Both the position numbers and the translations under genes were made by a program. Positions 1 to 11,604 of a stretch of DNA of 64,000 nucleotides are shown here, one piece after another. Within the stretch, counting starts at the first letter, position 1, and each line of letters opens with the position of its first letter. The notes below the pieces were generated by a model, which was given only the letters and a program-made list of their open reading frames with translations, ran no database searches and was not told the origin of the DNA. Source of the DNA: Mucidula mucida (Eukaryota > Basidiomycota > Agaricomycetes > Agaricales > Physalacriaceae); the NCBI GenBank assembly GCA_015501055.1, contig JADNYV010000102.1, positions 62,001 through 126,000 on the forward strand, written 5' to 3'.

Positions 1-584
1 TGCCACCATGGTCCAGTTCCAGAATGTGAACGCTTGCGGTACTTGTACGCAACTTCACACCGCATTGCGAGAGCGAAAGTGGCGAGCGCTATTTCATGCC
101 CAATCACGCCTGGGAGTCTCGGAATTCGCCCAGTCCTGCCGTTGTGCAGTAATCCTCCAATTGGTGAAATGTATCTGCGCGAGTCCGACCGATGCCGCCT
201 CTATGCTTCCGTGCGCTGTGTAATGTCCACAACGAAATTGATATCGGCTGTGATGTTATTCAGAAGACACGTAAGAAGGCCAAGGAGGGAGACAATACCG
301 GAAAGTCAGAGTTCTGCTGAGAATACTTAGTATCCGACCACGATGCCAGTTTCAATTCAAGACAGTCCCAACTTTATTAGTAACATTGAAAGAGGCCAGC
401 TTTGACATACTGACAAGAGACGACAACGCATGAGGCGACGCCTGACGTGTATATCCTCACTCAAATTTCGAGGAGATGAGTAGGACCGGGCTTTTCGTCG
501 CTAGTCACGTGATCAGCCGACGGCATTTTCCACTTTGAACCTGCTTCATCATGAATCGAGTCAGAGAACTCATTCTCTGCCGTC
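1..584. other. No recognised gene; upstream region of the MFS pseudogene
   Basis: Short open frames exist on the + strand from about position 8 to 330, but I recognise no domain, codon pattern or splice structure in them. The stretch ends at the start codon of the decayed transporter. It may hold the tail of a gene lying outside the window. Confidence 0.4.
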
Positions 585-2429
585 ATGTCTCCCGTTTCTA
601 GCGCCAAACTTACAGACGACGTAGAACTAGCGACACGCATCCCCCTCCCATCTTCTCGTTCTACACTCGCGCTGACCTCGTCTTCGTCCTCCCTGGGAGA
701 AAGTCATGGTTCGGAGATCCCAGTGATGCTCAACGAATCGTCCTTGGCGCCAGTAGACGGATGCATTAGCGCCTAGTCCTTCGTAAATACAAGACTCTCC
801 CTGGAGAGCCTATATACTCGGAACCGCGTTTGATTTACTAACTACTTGCAGCTCTTAGCTGCATTCTTCGTCGAGGCAATTGTTTGGGGTTTCCCTGCTG
901 CGAATGGTATCTTTTTGGACAGTGAGCATATATTACTGCTATGATTCTTCGAGAAGAAGGAGCTGAACACGGCGTAGGCTATTTGACGACTCAGAAATAT
1001 AGTTCGCAGCCGCACGCGATGTCTATACTTCCTGTGATTGGCCCACTGGGCTCTGGTATCATGTACTGCTCAGGTAGGTACACGGGACTCTCGATTATCT
1101 ATCCCATCTTTAACCTAAATATCATCAGGCGTCGTGCTTAATCCTCTTTGTGTGCGCTATCCTTACCATCGACGAACATCCATGTGGGTGGGAGTTCTTC
1201 TGGCTTGAAGCTTACTCGCTGCTAGTTAGTCGTATGAACACTACCAGTCTTAAAAACTGACATTCATTGAATTTAGGTCATTGCGATTCTCTGCTTCGAG
1301 GGCGCATTATACGGAGTCGCCGGCTCACTCCTCTACGCACCTTGCATGTCGTACATGTCGGAGTAGTTCGTCAACAAACGCTGCATAGTAAACGGTGTTG
1401 TATTCGCTGGTCTGTAATCATTATTCGCTTGTTCTCCTATCTGACTGTGCATATAGGTACGACCGTCGGAGGATTGATTATTCCTTTGACGGTACCCCAG
1501 CTCATACAGGCGTATGGCCTGCCTAAAACCATACGTATATTCTCCATTGCTATCGTCATCATTTTCGCTCCTCTTCTTCCTCACCTACGGCCGCGACTTC
1601 CCGATTCCAGAACACGCCAGCAGATTCCTGCGCCGCAAAGCAAGCAATGGATGAAGAATACGACAATCTGGGTAGCTCTGGCTGCAAATACGTTACAGGG
1701 GTTTGGATACTTCGTGCCACTCGTATGGCTTCCGAGTATGTGTCGCTCAAGGCTTCCTTGTCTGCATCAATTCTGATTATCTGCGCCTATGTAGCGTTTG
1801 CGCGTGAACTCCATGTAACACCCAGCCAGTCTGCGTTGACTGTAGCCTTTCTGAATGGTTTGTGTCTGGTCATATCGTAATGCGCGACAGACCAACTCAC
1901 TTCTTATGTAGGTGCATCCGTCTAAGTCTTTGGACGATTATCAATGGGTACCTCTCTGACATACTCAATCCCTTCTTCCTCGCCATTTCGACCTTGCTAT
2001 CGACCTCTCTCGTGACCTTCATTGTCTGGGGCCTTTTATCAAGGAACCTAGCTGGCTTACCTATGCCAAAGGAATGCTTGCCGGGGGTTGGAGCAGCTTA
2101 TGGACCGGATTCGTGCGACCAGTTGCCAGTTGCTACATCGTTTTCACTCCGTTGATGTGTCCTTAGAAGAGAACCCGAGCTTGAATACAACTCTATTTAG
2201 TTACTTCTTGCTGTCGAGAAGTTTGGGCAACATTCTGTCGACACCGATATCGTCTGGCTTGCTCACCGGCTCGACCGTTGATATGACGAAGGTGTTCCCA
2301 CTTAGTGGTGGGAAGTACGAGAACGTGATAATCTTTGTCGGGACGTGTTTTGCCGGGGCTGCAGGGATCAGTCTCTTTGGTTGGTCTTTGGAGCTTCGAC
2401 AACGTGCGAGAAGTTCAGGCGGAGACTAG
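585..2429 (+). pseudogene. Decayed MFS transporter, monocarboxylate-porter-like (paralogue of 31601-33396)
   Basis: Exon by exon this matches the intact MFS gene on the minus strand at 31601-33396. The shared N-terminal motif reads LNESSLAPVD here and LNESNLAPVD there. Later blocks also match: AAFFVEAIVWGFP near 850, YAPCMSYMSE near 1340, and the final transmembrane region near 2210-2400. Several splice sites are still visible. The frame is broken by in-frame stops: TAG at 774-776 where the paralogue has Trp (GAW-SFV), TGA at 1206-1208, TAG at 1227-1229, and TAG at 1364-1366 where the paralogue has Trp (SEW-F). Four stops in conserved exons make a working transporter very unlikely. Both Trp losses are TGG to TAG changes. 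The family normally has 12 membrane helices and imports small organic acids or related solutes; the substrate cannot be told. Confidence 0.82.
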
Positions 2430-2738
2430 GTAGTTGAATGTATCCTTCTCACGACGGAATGGATATATAGAGGTCCTCGTCTCGCGTACACATTCTGTAT
2501 GGTCTACAAACCTGCCGGGTGCTGCAACCTTCTCAGAAATTACCCAAGGCTGCAATTAACTTTGTGGGGATCGTAGCAATTCAGGAGATAACATGACAGA
2601 CTTACCAGTGTCGACGTGAACATGCAGATAATCAGACACCAACTTTTGGCCCAAACGGAAGACTTGCTGTGATTCATGCAACACCTTGACTCTGAATTAA
2701 GGGAAAATTTGAACCATAATGCAGGCTTTCCTGACACG

Positions 2739-2828
2739 GTGGTGGTGGTGGTGAAAACGGCGTACGGTCCCGAGATGGAACTGCCGGTTGCGGATGCGTT
2801 GTGATCGGGCAAGGATCCAGCATCCGCA
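2739..2828 (-). repeat. Dispersed repeat copy A (about 90 bp), within a 730 bp intergenic stretch
   Basis: Read on the minus strand, this segment nearly matches 19695-19784 on the plus strand. It shares GCGGATGCT, then TTGCCC-ATCACAACGCATCC, then ATCTCGGGACCGTACG and a run of CACCAC triplets. Copy A has about 7 extra bases near its middle. The surrounding minus-strand frame (about 2540-2893) stays open, so the repeat might derive from a coding exon, but I do not recognise the protein. Nothing else is identifiable between 2430 and 3115. Confidence 0.6.
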
Positions 2829-3115
2829 CCGAGTGTGATAAACACGGTACGTAGATAAAATTCAAGATTGGAGCGCGTGATTTCGAAAGGCAAGTTCCGT
2901 ACGTGTCAGTATTGCCCCTTTCGGACTCTTCCTTCCGTGATGGCTGCACAGAGCAGCGCTTAACTCTGCGTTTTTCTTCGCGCCGTGCTCAGTCAGTATG
3001 GCTCTGTATCTGTCATGTAGTGTCCGTCTTCCCGTGATTACCGGAAACCTCTGATCTAACCTTATATTGAAGGTCAGTTAAGACAGGCGATATGATTGCA
3101 ATACACACTCTCCGG

Positions 3116-3122
3116 TATAAAG
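3116..3122 (+). promoter_or_regulatory. Putative TATA box of the lipase gene
   Basis: TATAAAG lies about 45 bp upstream of the lipase start codon at 3164. Position and sequence fit a fungal core promoter; no functional evidence. Confidence 0.45.
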
Positions 3123-3163
3123 AAGGCGGCATATCGTGACAGGCTTCAAGCGAGTCCTCAATC

Positions 3164-4424
3164 ATGGTCGTTCTCCTACTCTTGTTGTCGAGCGCGTTCT
3201 TCCTTGTCCCTCACGTCCTCTCTTCGCCTATCGCTTCGTTTATTGAGACTAGGCAATCTATAACCACGCTTAGTCCGAGTGCCATTGCTGCTTTCAAGCC
3301 GTACACGCTCTATGCTAGCACGGCTTGGTGCAACGCTTCCGTGACCTTGACCTGGACATGTGGTCGTACGCTCAGTTCACGTCTTGGTGATGGCTCACTG
3401 AAATGCTGTGTTCCCAGGAAACTGCGACGCGAATCCTGACTTCAAGCCTGTGGCATCGGGCGGCAACAGTGACTCGGTGCAGTACTGGTATGTGGGCTAC
3501 GACCCCAACCTGAACGCTGTCATCGTTGCGCATCAGGGTACCGATACATCCCATCTATCAGTTCAGAAATAGGCTTCGGAACTGATTGTTGATTGATGCG
3601 ATTTACAGGTTGCCCATCCTGACTGATGGGGATTTCTTCCTCTCCGAGTTGGACGCTAATTTGTTCCCCAACCTTAGCTCCGACATCAAAGTTCACAGCG
3701 GTTTCAAAGAGTCACAGGCAGAGTACGGATTCTTTCTCTTAGTTTAGGTGATAGCTTACATCACCCGAAGTACCGCGACGACTGTCCTAGCATCCGTCAA
3801 AAGCGCCATGTCAACATTCTCGACCGACGCAGTTACAATTGTGGGCCATTCGCTTGGTGGTGCAATCGCCCTCCTTGACGGTGTATACCTCAACTTGCAA
3901 TTACCTTCTGCCAACATCAATGTTATCACCTATGGAATGCCTCGAGTAGGCGTTTCAAGTTAATTGTTGTAGCATCGACTAATCTCGCGTCAGGTCGGAA
4001 ATGGAGCATTTGCTGATTATGTCGACGCGCATGTGTCCGTGTCGCGTGTCATTAACAGAGAGGACCTTTATCCCATCTTACCCGGTTAGTCGGATGATGC
4101 TGTACAGGACGCACGTTCACAGGAGATCTCTTTGTAGGGCAGTTCATGGGATTCCATCATTGCTCGGGAGAGAAACATATTCTGGACTCTGGAGAATGGC
4201 TGGCTTGCCCCGGTAGGTTGATGGCGCCTCAGAATCGAGCAGTTTCTCACGCCTATCTATTCAGGTCATGACAACGAAGATGAGCGATGTAGCGCCGGAA
4301 ATGTTGACAACATCTTTGAAGGAAATACTGTGGACCATACCGGTACGTTCCATCTCACATATCCGAAATGCTTTTGCTCAAGACCGTTACAGGACCGTAC
4401 GATGGGGTCGAGATGGGATGTTGA
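3164..4424 (+). CDS. Secreted class 3 lipase (alpha/beta hydrolase), possibly disrupted
   Basis: Begins with a hydrophobic signal peptide (LLLLLSSAFFLVPHVLSSP). Family landmarks follow in order: YASTAWCN, a paired-Cys segment CG-NCDANPDF, YWYVGYDPNLNAVIVAHQGTD (oxyanion region), HSGFKESQ, and the nucleophile elbow GHSLGGA near 3850. Then come YGMPRVG, the catalytic Asp region NREDLYPILP and the His region LGFHHCSGE. It ends in VEMGC and TGA at 4422-4424. Clear introns lie at 3366-3417, 3946-3993, and before the GRFLGFHH, GHDNEDE and PYDGVEMGC exons. Two junctions do not resolve. After HQGTDTS the expected donor seems to lack one base (near 3551), and only about 25 nt separate the SQAE and VIAYITR exons (near 3723-3747), too short for a normal intron. 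Either the gene is decaying or the sequence has small indels. The family hydrolyses triacylglycerols outside the cell. Confidence 0.72.
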
Positions 4425-4870
4425 ATACCGAAAGTGGCTCTTTTCACCAGGAGACCTATTTGCCACAGCTCGGCTACACGAAGTGCAAAAATGAAATTGG
4501 CCCACTTGAAGATAAAATTTCGAACATGGTCGAGACTATTTCAAGATTTGAAGCTGCAGTACGCGAAGCACTGTCAGGAACGCTGAGTCAAGTTTCGGAC
4601 TGCTCAATTTGCTCTTTTTTCCATCACGATGTCGCGTCGACTTGGTATCTTTACAACCGTGCTCCCCCTCGATTAGCGCTGACCTGATCAGTCGTGTAGC
4701 CGTCCCCACCATGTACCAATAAACTCGAAGGAGTGAATGATAATCACATACCTGTAGGATGCATTGATTGAGGCCTCTTCCTTTTCCTGCAGCTGCTTAC
4801 GAGAATACCCAGTGCGTTGGGTCAAAACAAAGATTAGGAAGCACTGTACATGTCAAGAACACTATCACAT

Positions 4871-7157
4871 TCAGTCAACCTCTGGCGAAGGTTCCTCTTC
4901 AGGTTGCGCCTCAGCCGTCTTTTTCTTCTTTTTCTTGTTCTTCTTTTTCTTCTTACCGCTGCTGCTCTCCCCTGGAATAACCAACGCACTCTCCGCCTCG
5001 TTCGCGCGCGCCACCGACTTGGTCAGCGGGTGTCCATTCGTGCCAGGTTTGTACCAATATCCTTCCGAGCCCGAGTCCTTGAGCTCGCTCCACGCGGTGA
5101 CGGCGCCGAGCGACTGGACAACGTTCTTCCCAAACTGCACCTTGGCGTAAATGGCGCCAGTGGGCTCTTTGGAGGGGTCCGATAGCGGGATACCGCCAAT
5201 CTTGAGATACCGTTTCATGGTCGTAAAGTCGACGATGATGAAGGGGTCGACACCCGGCGGGACATGCTTGCGGATGTAGCCCATGCGACGCTCCGCCTCA
5301 AATTCTGCAGCGTTGCGGGCAAAGTCGCGGTCCTGGGCGGGGCTGATGTCTGAGAGAAAGATCAGGAGACGTTGCGAGTGACATTAGATTTGGATACCCT
5401 TCTCGTTGAAAGTAGAACAATGTAACTTGTGCTTTGGCCAGTCCGCTTTCTGGCACTTGTCGCTACAGTACCTGAAAGAGCCCGTGTGTGCAAAGTGCTT
5501 TTCAGTGAGACGCCTTGCTAAGCTTACCTCGTGTATTCGCATCGGCCACAGCGCTTGAGCTTGGGCAGTGGATTCATCGTTCGCGTCTCGCACTGTTAAA
5601 ACTTTCAGTGGCTTTGAGCGGACCTAAAGATAGAAGTTATCGAACCTTCTTGTTCGCACATTTCATCGTGGCTTCAACCTCGTCATTGTCGTCGCGATAT
5701 TGAAGTAGGGTCCAATAGTGATCGTAGAAATCATACCAAACAGAGTCTTGTTCCTCCGACAAAGCTCGTAGAGGCTTCAGAAGACCTGATCTGTTGATAC
5801 TCTGCTCTGCAGCATGCAATACGGAGCGAAAAATGAGACTTGGTCCTAGTTCCAAAAAGTCAGGTCTCGTACACAAAAGCTCATGATAGCACGTACCAAC
5901 AGCTTGGTCAACAAGGTGAGTAATCGCGGAAATACAGCCTTCATGACGTGCAAACTGCCAGCGTGCAGTCCAAAGATGCTTGATGAGATCATCGTCGACG
6001 GCCTTGACCAGGCTCACTACGCTATCATCGGCGGACAGCATATAGTCGATTAGGACCAGACCGATAAGCATCTCTGCGGCCTTGTGCGCTTTGACTTCGT
6101 TCGGAACAACCTTGTGGTTCTTGTCTGCCTCAGCAAGTGCACCGACAGCCTTTCCGACAACAGCCAATGTCCCGACCTTGTGTAAGGCGTCGCATAAGCT
6201 CGGCGTCTTAGCAAGTGATTCGAGAAGATACGCGTCTTTGTGTATCTCGCTAGCATCCAACACCGGACCTGCGATGAGACGTTCGAGATAGGCAGTAGCT
6301 TTCTTCATGACGACCTTCGCACCCACCCGTTGCTCGGCAGCTTCAAATATAACGCGATGACTGTTCGCCTCATCCTCCCGTGGTCGTTTTTCGTCGAGAC
6401 TAACGTTCTGGATAGCCACCGTTAGCTCTTCGTGCACAGTGTGCGGATCGGGGAACTGCTCCAGCTTGGGATCATCAACCCACATATACCCAATGATACC
6501 AAGAGCCGTAGGGCAATTGATGATTTCTTTGCAAAGAGCTGTAGAGATTGTCGCGCCTTTCAGGGTGGCGAAGACCGTTATGATGCAGATGGAGATGGGG
6601 AACGGGAACGGGCGCTCCGGATTGGCAAGAGTATCATTGAGATCCAAGCCACCATTGTAGAAGAAGACTACCCATTTCCACGCGCCATTGCGCCAGGTAT
6701 CCAACACGAGATTCTGCAGGGTTTTTACGCTGCGCTCCACCCTGTCCGTAAGCGGTTGGTACACCATCAACGCGTCAAATGCTGCGAAGACTTTCTGCAA
6801 GTCATCCTCCGAGAGCTTTAGCCGGCATGGCGCGTCCTTGGCGACCTCGTAGTTCTTTGGGAGACATTTGGAGTCGAGAGCGCGGAAAAGGTCTGCCAGT
6901 TTGTGCTTCTGTGCAAAGCTGGAAGCCACAGAAGCACCTTTCTCCCGATAGCCAAGGCGGGCAAAGTCTGCGCAGATGCCGGGCCCTTTATATGGGTAGG
7001 GTGGCATGTCAAAAGGGTTGACTGCGACTGTTCCTGATAATACTTTGGTGGAAGTTGGAAAGAAAGTCACGATCGGCGGTCGATCGGTGATTTCCCAAAA
7101 GGAGTAGGTAGGCCGTTCTCCCCTCGTTCTCCCCTGGTTCTCCCCATACCACGTCAA
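4871..7157 (-). CDS. MYND zinc-finger protein of about 709 residues
   Basis: Four exons in my reconstruction: 7157-5646, 5592-5528, 5471-5398 and 5349-4871, which together stay in frame. The first 500 residues are a helical, HEAT-like region typical of large Agaricomycete MYND proteins, with no catalytic motif that I recognise. The finger spans exons 1 to 3: KCANKKC, then CGRCEYTRYCSDKCQKADW, then H and C in KHKLHC. This gives the C-C, C-C, C-C, H-C ligand order of MYND. The C-terminal exon has an unrecognised domain (DPFIIVDFTTMKRYLKIGG, later YWYKPG) and a lysine-rich tail (KKKKKNKKKKKK) that may bind nucleic acid or act as a nuclear signal. MYND fingers usually mediate protein-protein contacts. 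Between its stop and the lipase stop (4425-4870) the genes converge and I see no other gene. Confidence 0.8.
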
Positions 7158-7373
7158 AATACGTGGTTTATAATACTTGAATACTTGTTCTGCCGACTCA
7201 CTCGAGATTTTTGGTCTTCCGATAGACTCACTGCGTCTGCATCCGAGGACCTTAGCTTCTACGGCTATATATGGAGATCATGGGAATCCGGGATACCACC
7301 GCTGGATAGAATATAAGTTGTCAGTGTGGATCAAGTTCTCTCGTTATCCTCTACTTCCACCCGACGTGGTCTA

Positions 7374-9979
7374 ATGACTACCTTCCAGGCGCCTCCAAGC
7401 TCGGGCCAGCTCCCTGAGATTCCCGACGACCTCACAATCCCCCAGTTCATTCTTGACTATCAGCATCCTATTCGACCTCAGCGACCGAATGGTGTTCCAT
7501 GGCTAGTTGCCGACAAAAGTGGGCAAGCAATGGACTTGGAAGAGGTAAGATACATTCTTCTTAGAGCGCACGTTCTTGAGAGAGGATTGCTCTAGATTCA
7601 AAGGCGGACGAATGGTCTTGCTCTTGGCCTGCAAGCTAATTATTCAATTGGTGCGTTAGGACTTTGTCTTCGTCGTCTTTGTCTAAACCCTCATTGTTTC
7701 TCAAGGCGACGGCGACTCCGGTAAGAGCCTGTCGGCGGTAGCCTTCTGATTTTATGTTAACTGACGCGGAGGTTTCTAGTGCTTTTCTTCAGCAGTAATC
7801 ATATAGGTAAGTCCGGCCTCATACGGCGCCGTCTAGAGTCTGGTCCAACAATCCTCAGACTATCCTATCTGTATGTGGGCAGTCCATCGCCTTCTAGGCA
7901 TTGTCACGTAGGCGTTCCGCGACGCTGTTCATGCAAGCCAAGATTTACTCGATTACTACAGTCCATGCAACGTCGCACTAACCACGCCGGAGCTCGCCCA
8001 GCATATCGAGCTCTCCGGGGTGTCGCTCATTATCACGCACGTGGATTTCTTGCAGACCGTTCGTGGGGTTGGTTTCCCACAAGACCGCATCATCGTGCTT
8101 CTCGACCAGGACTCTCCGAGATCGGCGACTCCCCCCGTCGGCTTCGTCGGTCTGGAAGCGGTCATCGCGTACGGACTCAGGTCTGGCAAGCGGTTGAAAG
8201 AGGTCAAGTTGAATCCCGGTGAAGGAAAGACGAAAGTCGCATTTTACAGCTCCTCGAGCGGTACCACAGGCCCTCCAAAGGTCTGTAATTATGGCATGCA
8301 TTCGATTGCGATATGAAATTCTTTTGTAGATCGTCCAGATTTCGCATTACGCGTTCATTGCGAATGTGCTTCAGATCGCTACGCTCAACAGAGTTTCAGA
8401 GCCTTACGACGATTGGTCTAAGCTCAGGTATCGTCCTGGGGATGCCTGTCTTGCCATCTTGCCGTTTGCTCGTATGTGAAGTTGTGACTGAGCTCTATCA
8501 AAGTTAACCAGTGCCTTACTACAGACATTTATGGCCTTGTTCTTGTGGTACGCCTATGTAAGCTCTTTTTCAACAATGATTCCAACTCGACGTCTTCAGA
8601 CACATTTCAACATGTTCTCCGGTGTACGTGAGCATTGTACATCTGCATTTAGTGCAGTCTGATTGATACGTGTTAGATCTCTGTGGTCGTGGTACCAAGA
8701 TTCCACTTCATGGACATGCTGCAGAGCATTGTTCGTCACAAGATTACTTCGTTGATGGTAGTTCCGCCTCAGGTTGTCTTACTCTGCAAGGTACGATAAT
8801 CACCGATTTCCAATGCTTTCGCCTGATGGACGCGAGTAGGATCCTATCGTCAGACAATTCGATCTCTCCACTGTTCGGGTTGTATTGTGTGCTGCTGCAC
8901 CGCTGTCAGGTACGTGTGGGTTGGGTTCACGGAGATTTAGGGATTGCTAATAGTGCTACACAGCCGAACTATACGAACAACTGCTTCAGTTGATGCCGAA
9001 AGTGTACATTGGACAAGCATACGGTTGATATTCTCTCTTTCCTTTCTGTGATTGGCTGAATAAATCCTTCAGGCTCTACTGAGGCAACGGGCGTTGTGTC
9101 GATGTGCCCAGTTAAAGAAAAATGCGGTAGATTTGGAGGCGTCCTGGTTCCTGGTGCGACTGGTCGAGTAGTGAAGGCTGACAGCACACTCGCTGGCTAT
9201 AATGAAGAAGGCGAGTTGTACATTCAAACCCCTGCCGCTGCAATCGGATACTTGCACAATGATGCTGCGTGAGTCCTCTGACTAATTCACGACCCGCACT
9301 AACAATAAGTCACACAGGACAAGAGAAACGTTCGTAAATGGGTACGCAGCAACGTTCAAAGTTTCCTCCAGGAGTATAATATGCTAACAAATTTGTCAAG
9401 TTGGATATATTCTGGTGATTTGGTCAAGATTGACGATAATGATGAAATTGTTGTTATTGACAGATTGAAGGTATTTTATTCACTATTAAGGCGTGGATTC
9501 CAATTTTCTGATCATGAATAATTGCGTAGGAAATGATCAAGGTTGGCTTGCAAGCACGTTGTTTACTTAGATTCTGACAAGTCCCGTAAGGTCAAAGGTT
9601 TTCAAGTGGCGCCGGCGGAGCTGGAAGGGTGTATTTTAGACCATCCCTACGCGGCAGACGTCTGCGTAGTCGGCGTTCCACATCCGTACAACGGGGAAGT
9701 TCCCTTTGCTTTCGTTGTTCTCACTGAGAAGGGACTCGAGACACTTGATACCAACGGCGCACATGTCGTCAAAGCATCGATCATGGAGGTGACTCGACAT
9801 TGCCATTGATTACTTCTGGAACCTGATTTCAATCCTAGCATGTCGCGGCCAACAAGGCGTCGTTCAAGCACCTCCATTATGTCAGAATTGTGCAAAGTGT
9901 ACCCAAAACGCCCAGTGGCAAGTTGCTTCGCCGGGAGCTTCGAGATGTAGCCCGAAATCAGTCGTCTACTAAACTCTAA
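7374..9979 (+). CDS. Acyl-CoA ligase of the ANL superfamily (4-coumarate-CoA-ligase-like)
   Basis: An adenylate-forming enzyme split by more than a dozen short introns. Core motifs: the phosphate-binding loop SSSSGTTGPPK (ends at 8280), HIYGLVLVTHFNMFSG, VVPRFHFMDML, the A5 motif YGSTEATG, YSGDLVKIDD (A7) and DRLKEMIKVKGFQVAPAELE (A8). The catalytic lysine segment KTPSGKLLRREL lies near the C terminus. All splice junctions I followed keep the frame, for example 7374-7544, 7596-7650, 7705-7719, 7780-7806, 7859-7907 and 7962-8280. The family activates a carboxylic acid (phenylpropanoid, aryl or medium-chain fatty acid) with ATP and transfers it to CoA; the substrate is not readable here. The protein ends in TKL, a weak resemblance to a peroxisomal PTS1 tripeptide. 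Start chosen at the first Met of MTTFQAPPSSG. Confidence 0.88.
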
Positions 9980-10431
9980 AAATTCTTGAGTAGCTGACAT
10001 GCTCAGACTGTGGGCATTACGACGCTGGAGTCTGGACGTCCCCATTCTAGTTACAATAAATATTCTCTATTTGAAAAGCAGCCTACCAAGCCTAGACTTT
10101 AAACAACCAATGAAAGGGGACGTGGCGAAGAACGTGGGATTGAGTTCTCACAAACCTGTTGAATCTGAAGCAGTGCCGAAGCGTTGCCAACGGCTTTTTT
10201 GCGGAGATTAAACAGCAAGCACTTCTTGTTCTTTGACACATCTGAACCTCCCCCGTTTGGTCCCCCGCCACTTGTTGCTTTGAGTCCATTCTGCGTACAG
10301 ACTTCATTTGTATCATCTGGAGAGAAAATCCTCAGTACGTCTACGCCTTATACGCCACTTGTATTGTTTGTAATATGGTCATGACTGTAAGGCAAATCGA
10401 CACGTTTTCCCCCTCCAAAAGACAACAGACA

Positions 10432-11147
10432 TGTCACTTAAAGCCAGTGCAGGCCTTCACTATGCCCCATGCGCGGTGTACACTGTGGACGCATCGGAAC
10501 CTGTCCTATCGCATGGGCACAACCTGCTCGCGACAAAGCTCGACCACCTGCTTCATGGTAACCAATCCCCCAATGACAATGATTAGAGCCTGATTCACGA
10601 TTGGGAATGCTCTTTTGACGTGCCTCTTGCGCAATTGGATGAGGCCATCTCGCGGCTAGCCCAAGAGTTGGCATTGGCCCAAACACGCAAAGCTGCTACT
10701 GAAGCTGCGAAACACCATTTCTGCCCTGCGTTATCCGTCACCTATCCCCCCTGAGATCTACCATGCCATTTTTGAGCACCTTTTGGTTGCCGAAGGGCAC
10801 GAGTTAAAAGTTTTGCGACATCTTCGACATGTCGCGGATGCCGTGGCCGCTTGGCACGCGGGTGTCCCAATATTGGCGCGCTACTGCGCTCTCCTGTAGC
10901 GCCTTGTGGTGCTACCAAATCAATATCAATCTGGAAGCGGCCAAGAAAAAGAAGGATGCTGTCGCGATCGTGCGCTGCGTCTTGGAGCGCGCTGGGACCG
11001 AGCGCGACCTCAGGTTCTCAATTTATTTTGAAAATGGGGATGCTGAGGCATCCGCCAGGATCCTGACGCTCTTGATGATGCATTCATCGCAGTGGAAAGA
11101 GGCTTTTTTGTATGATATTCCCCAGAGGCTCGTCTCTCTCAGATAAT
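10432..11147 (+). pseudogene. F-box-like gene relic, copy A
   Basis: Opens as MSLKASAGLHYAP and shows an N-terminal coiled region (DEAISRLAQELALAQTRKAA). The F-box-like signature SPIPPEIYHAIFEHLL follows, with a C-terminal block (AKKKKDAVAIVRCVLE..., then DAEASARILTLLMMHSSQW). These blocks lie in different frames. There is a TAG after NQSPNDND (about 10587), a shift near 10700 before RNTISALRYPS, and another stop after ILARYCALL near 10900. The C-terminal block is closely shared with 30656-31195 on the opposite strand. Agaricomycetes carry large families of such PPEI-type F-box genes, normally SCF ubiquitin-ligase adaptors; this copy looks dead. Between 9980 and 10431 I see no gene. Confidence 0.65.
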
Positions 11148-11604
11148 CAATGGAGAATCAGTGGGTTTGCCTTGCGATACTTGTGATGCAGAGCCAGCAA
11201 AAGCCATCGATTGTGTTCATGTTTTACGCATCCCTGTATAGTATCTTATTCTGAAGAAAGGAAAGTAACAAGAAAAAGTGGCTCACCGACAAGTAATCGC
11301 GCAGGGGACGTTCAAAGGTGGGCTCATCTGGAGGAAATGAAGCCTTCCTTTTGGATTTTTTCCATGAGCCTGTGCTGCCCTTGTCCCAATTTACTGGTGA
11401 CTGAAGATTGCGCGATGTTTTTATCTTACACTCGAGCCTCGTCTTCGTTTGCCATATTGGAGACAACAAGTTTCTTCGGCTACATATCTAGATCCCGGCT
11501 ATCCCGTGCAATGACGTTTCGTGTTCTGACCAATCACGGCATAGGCGGGACCTAACATTCTTACTCTTTGGCTCTTACCACCACCATAAATTATTAACTT
11601 TTTA

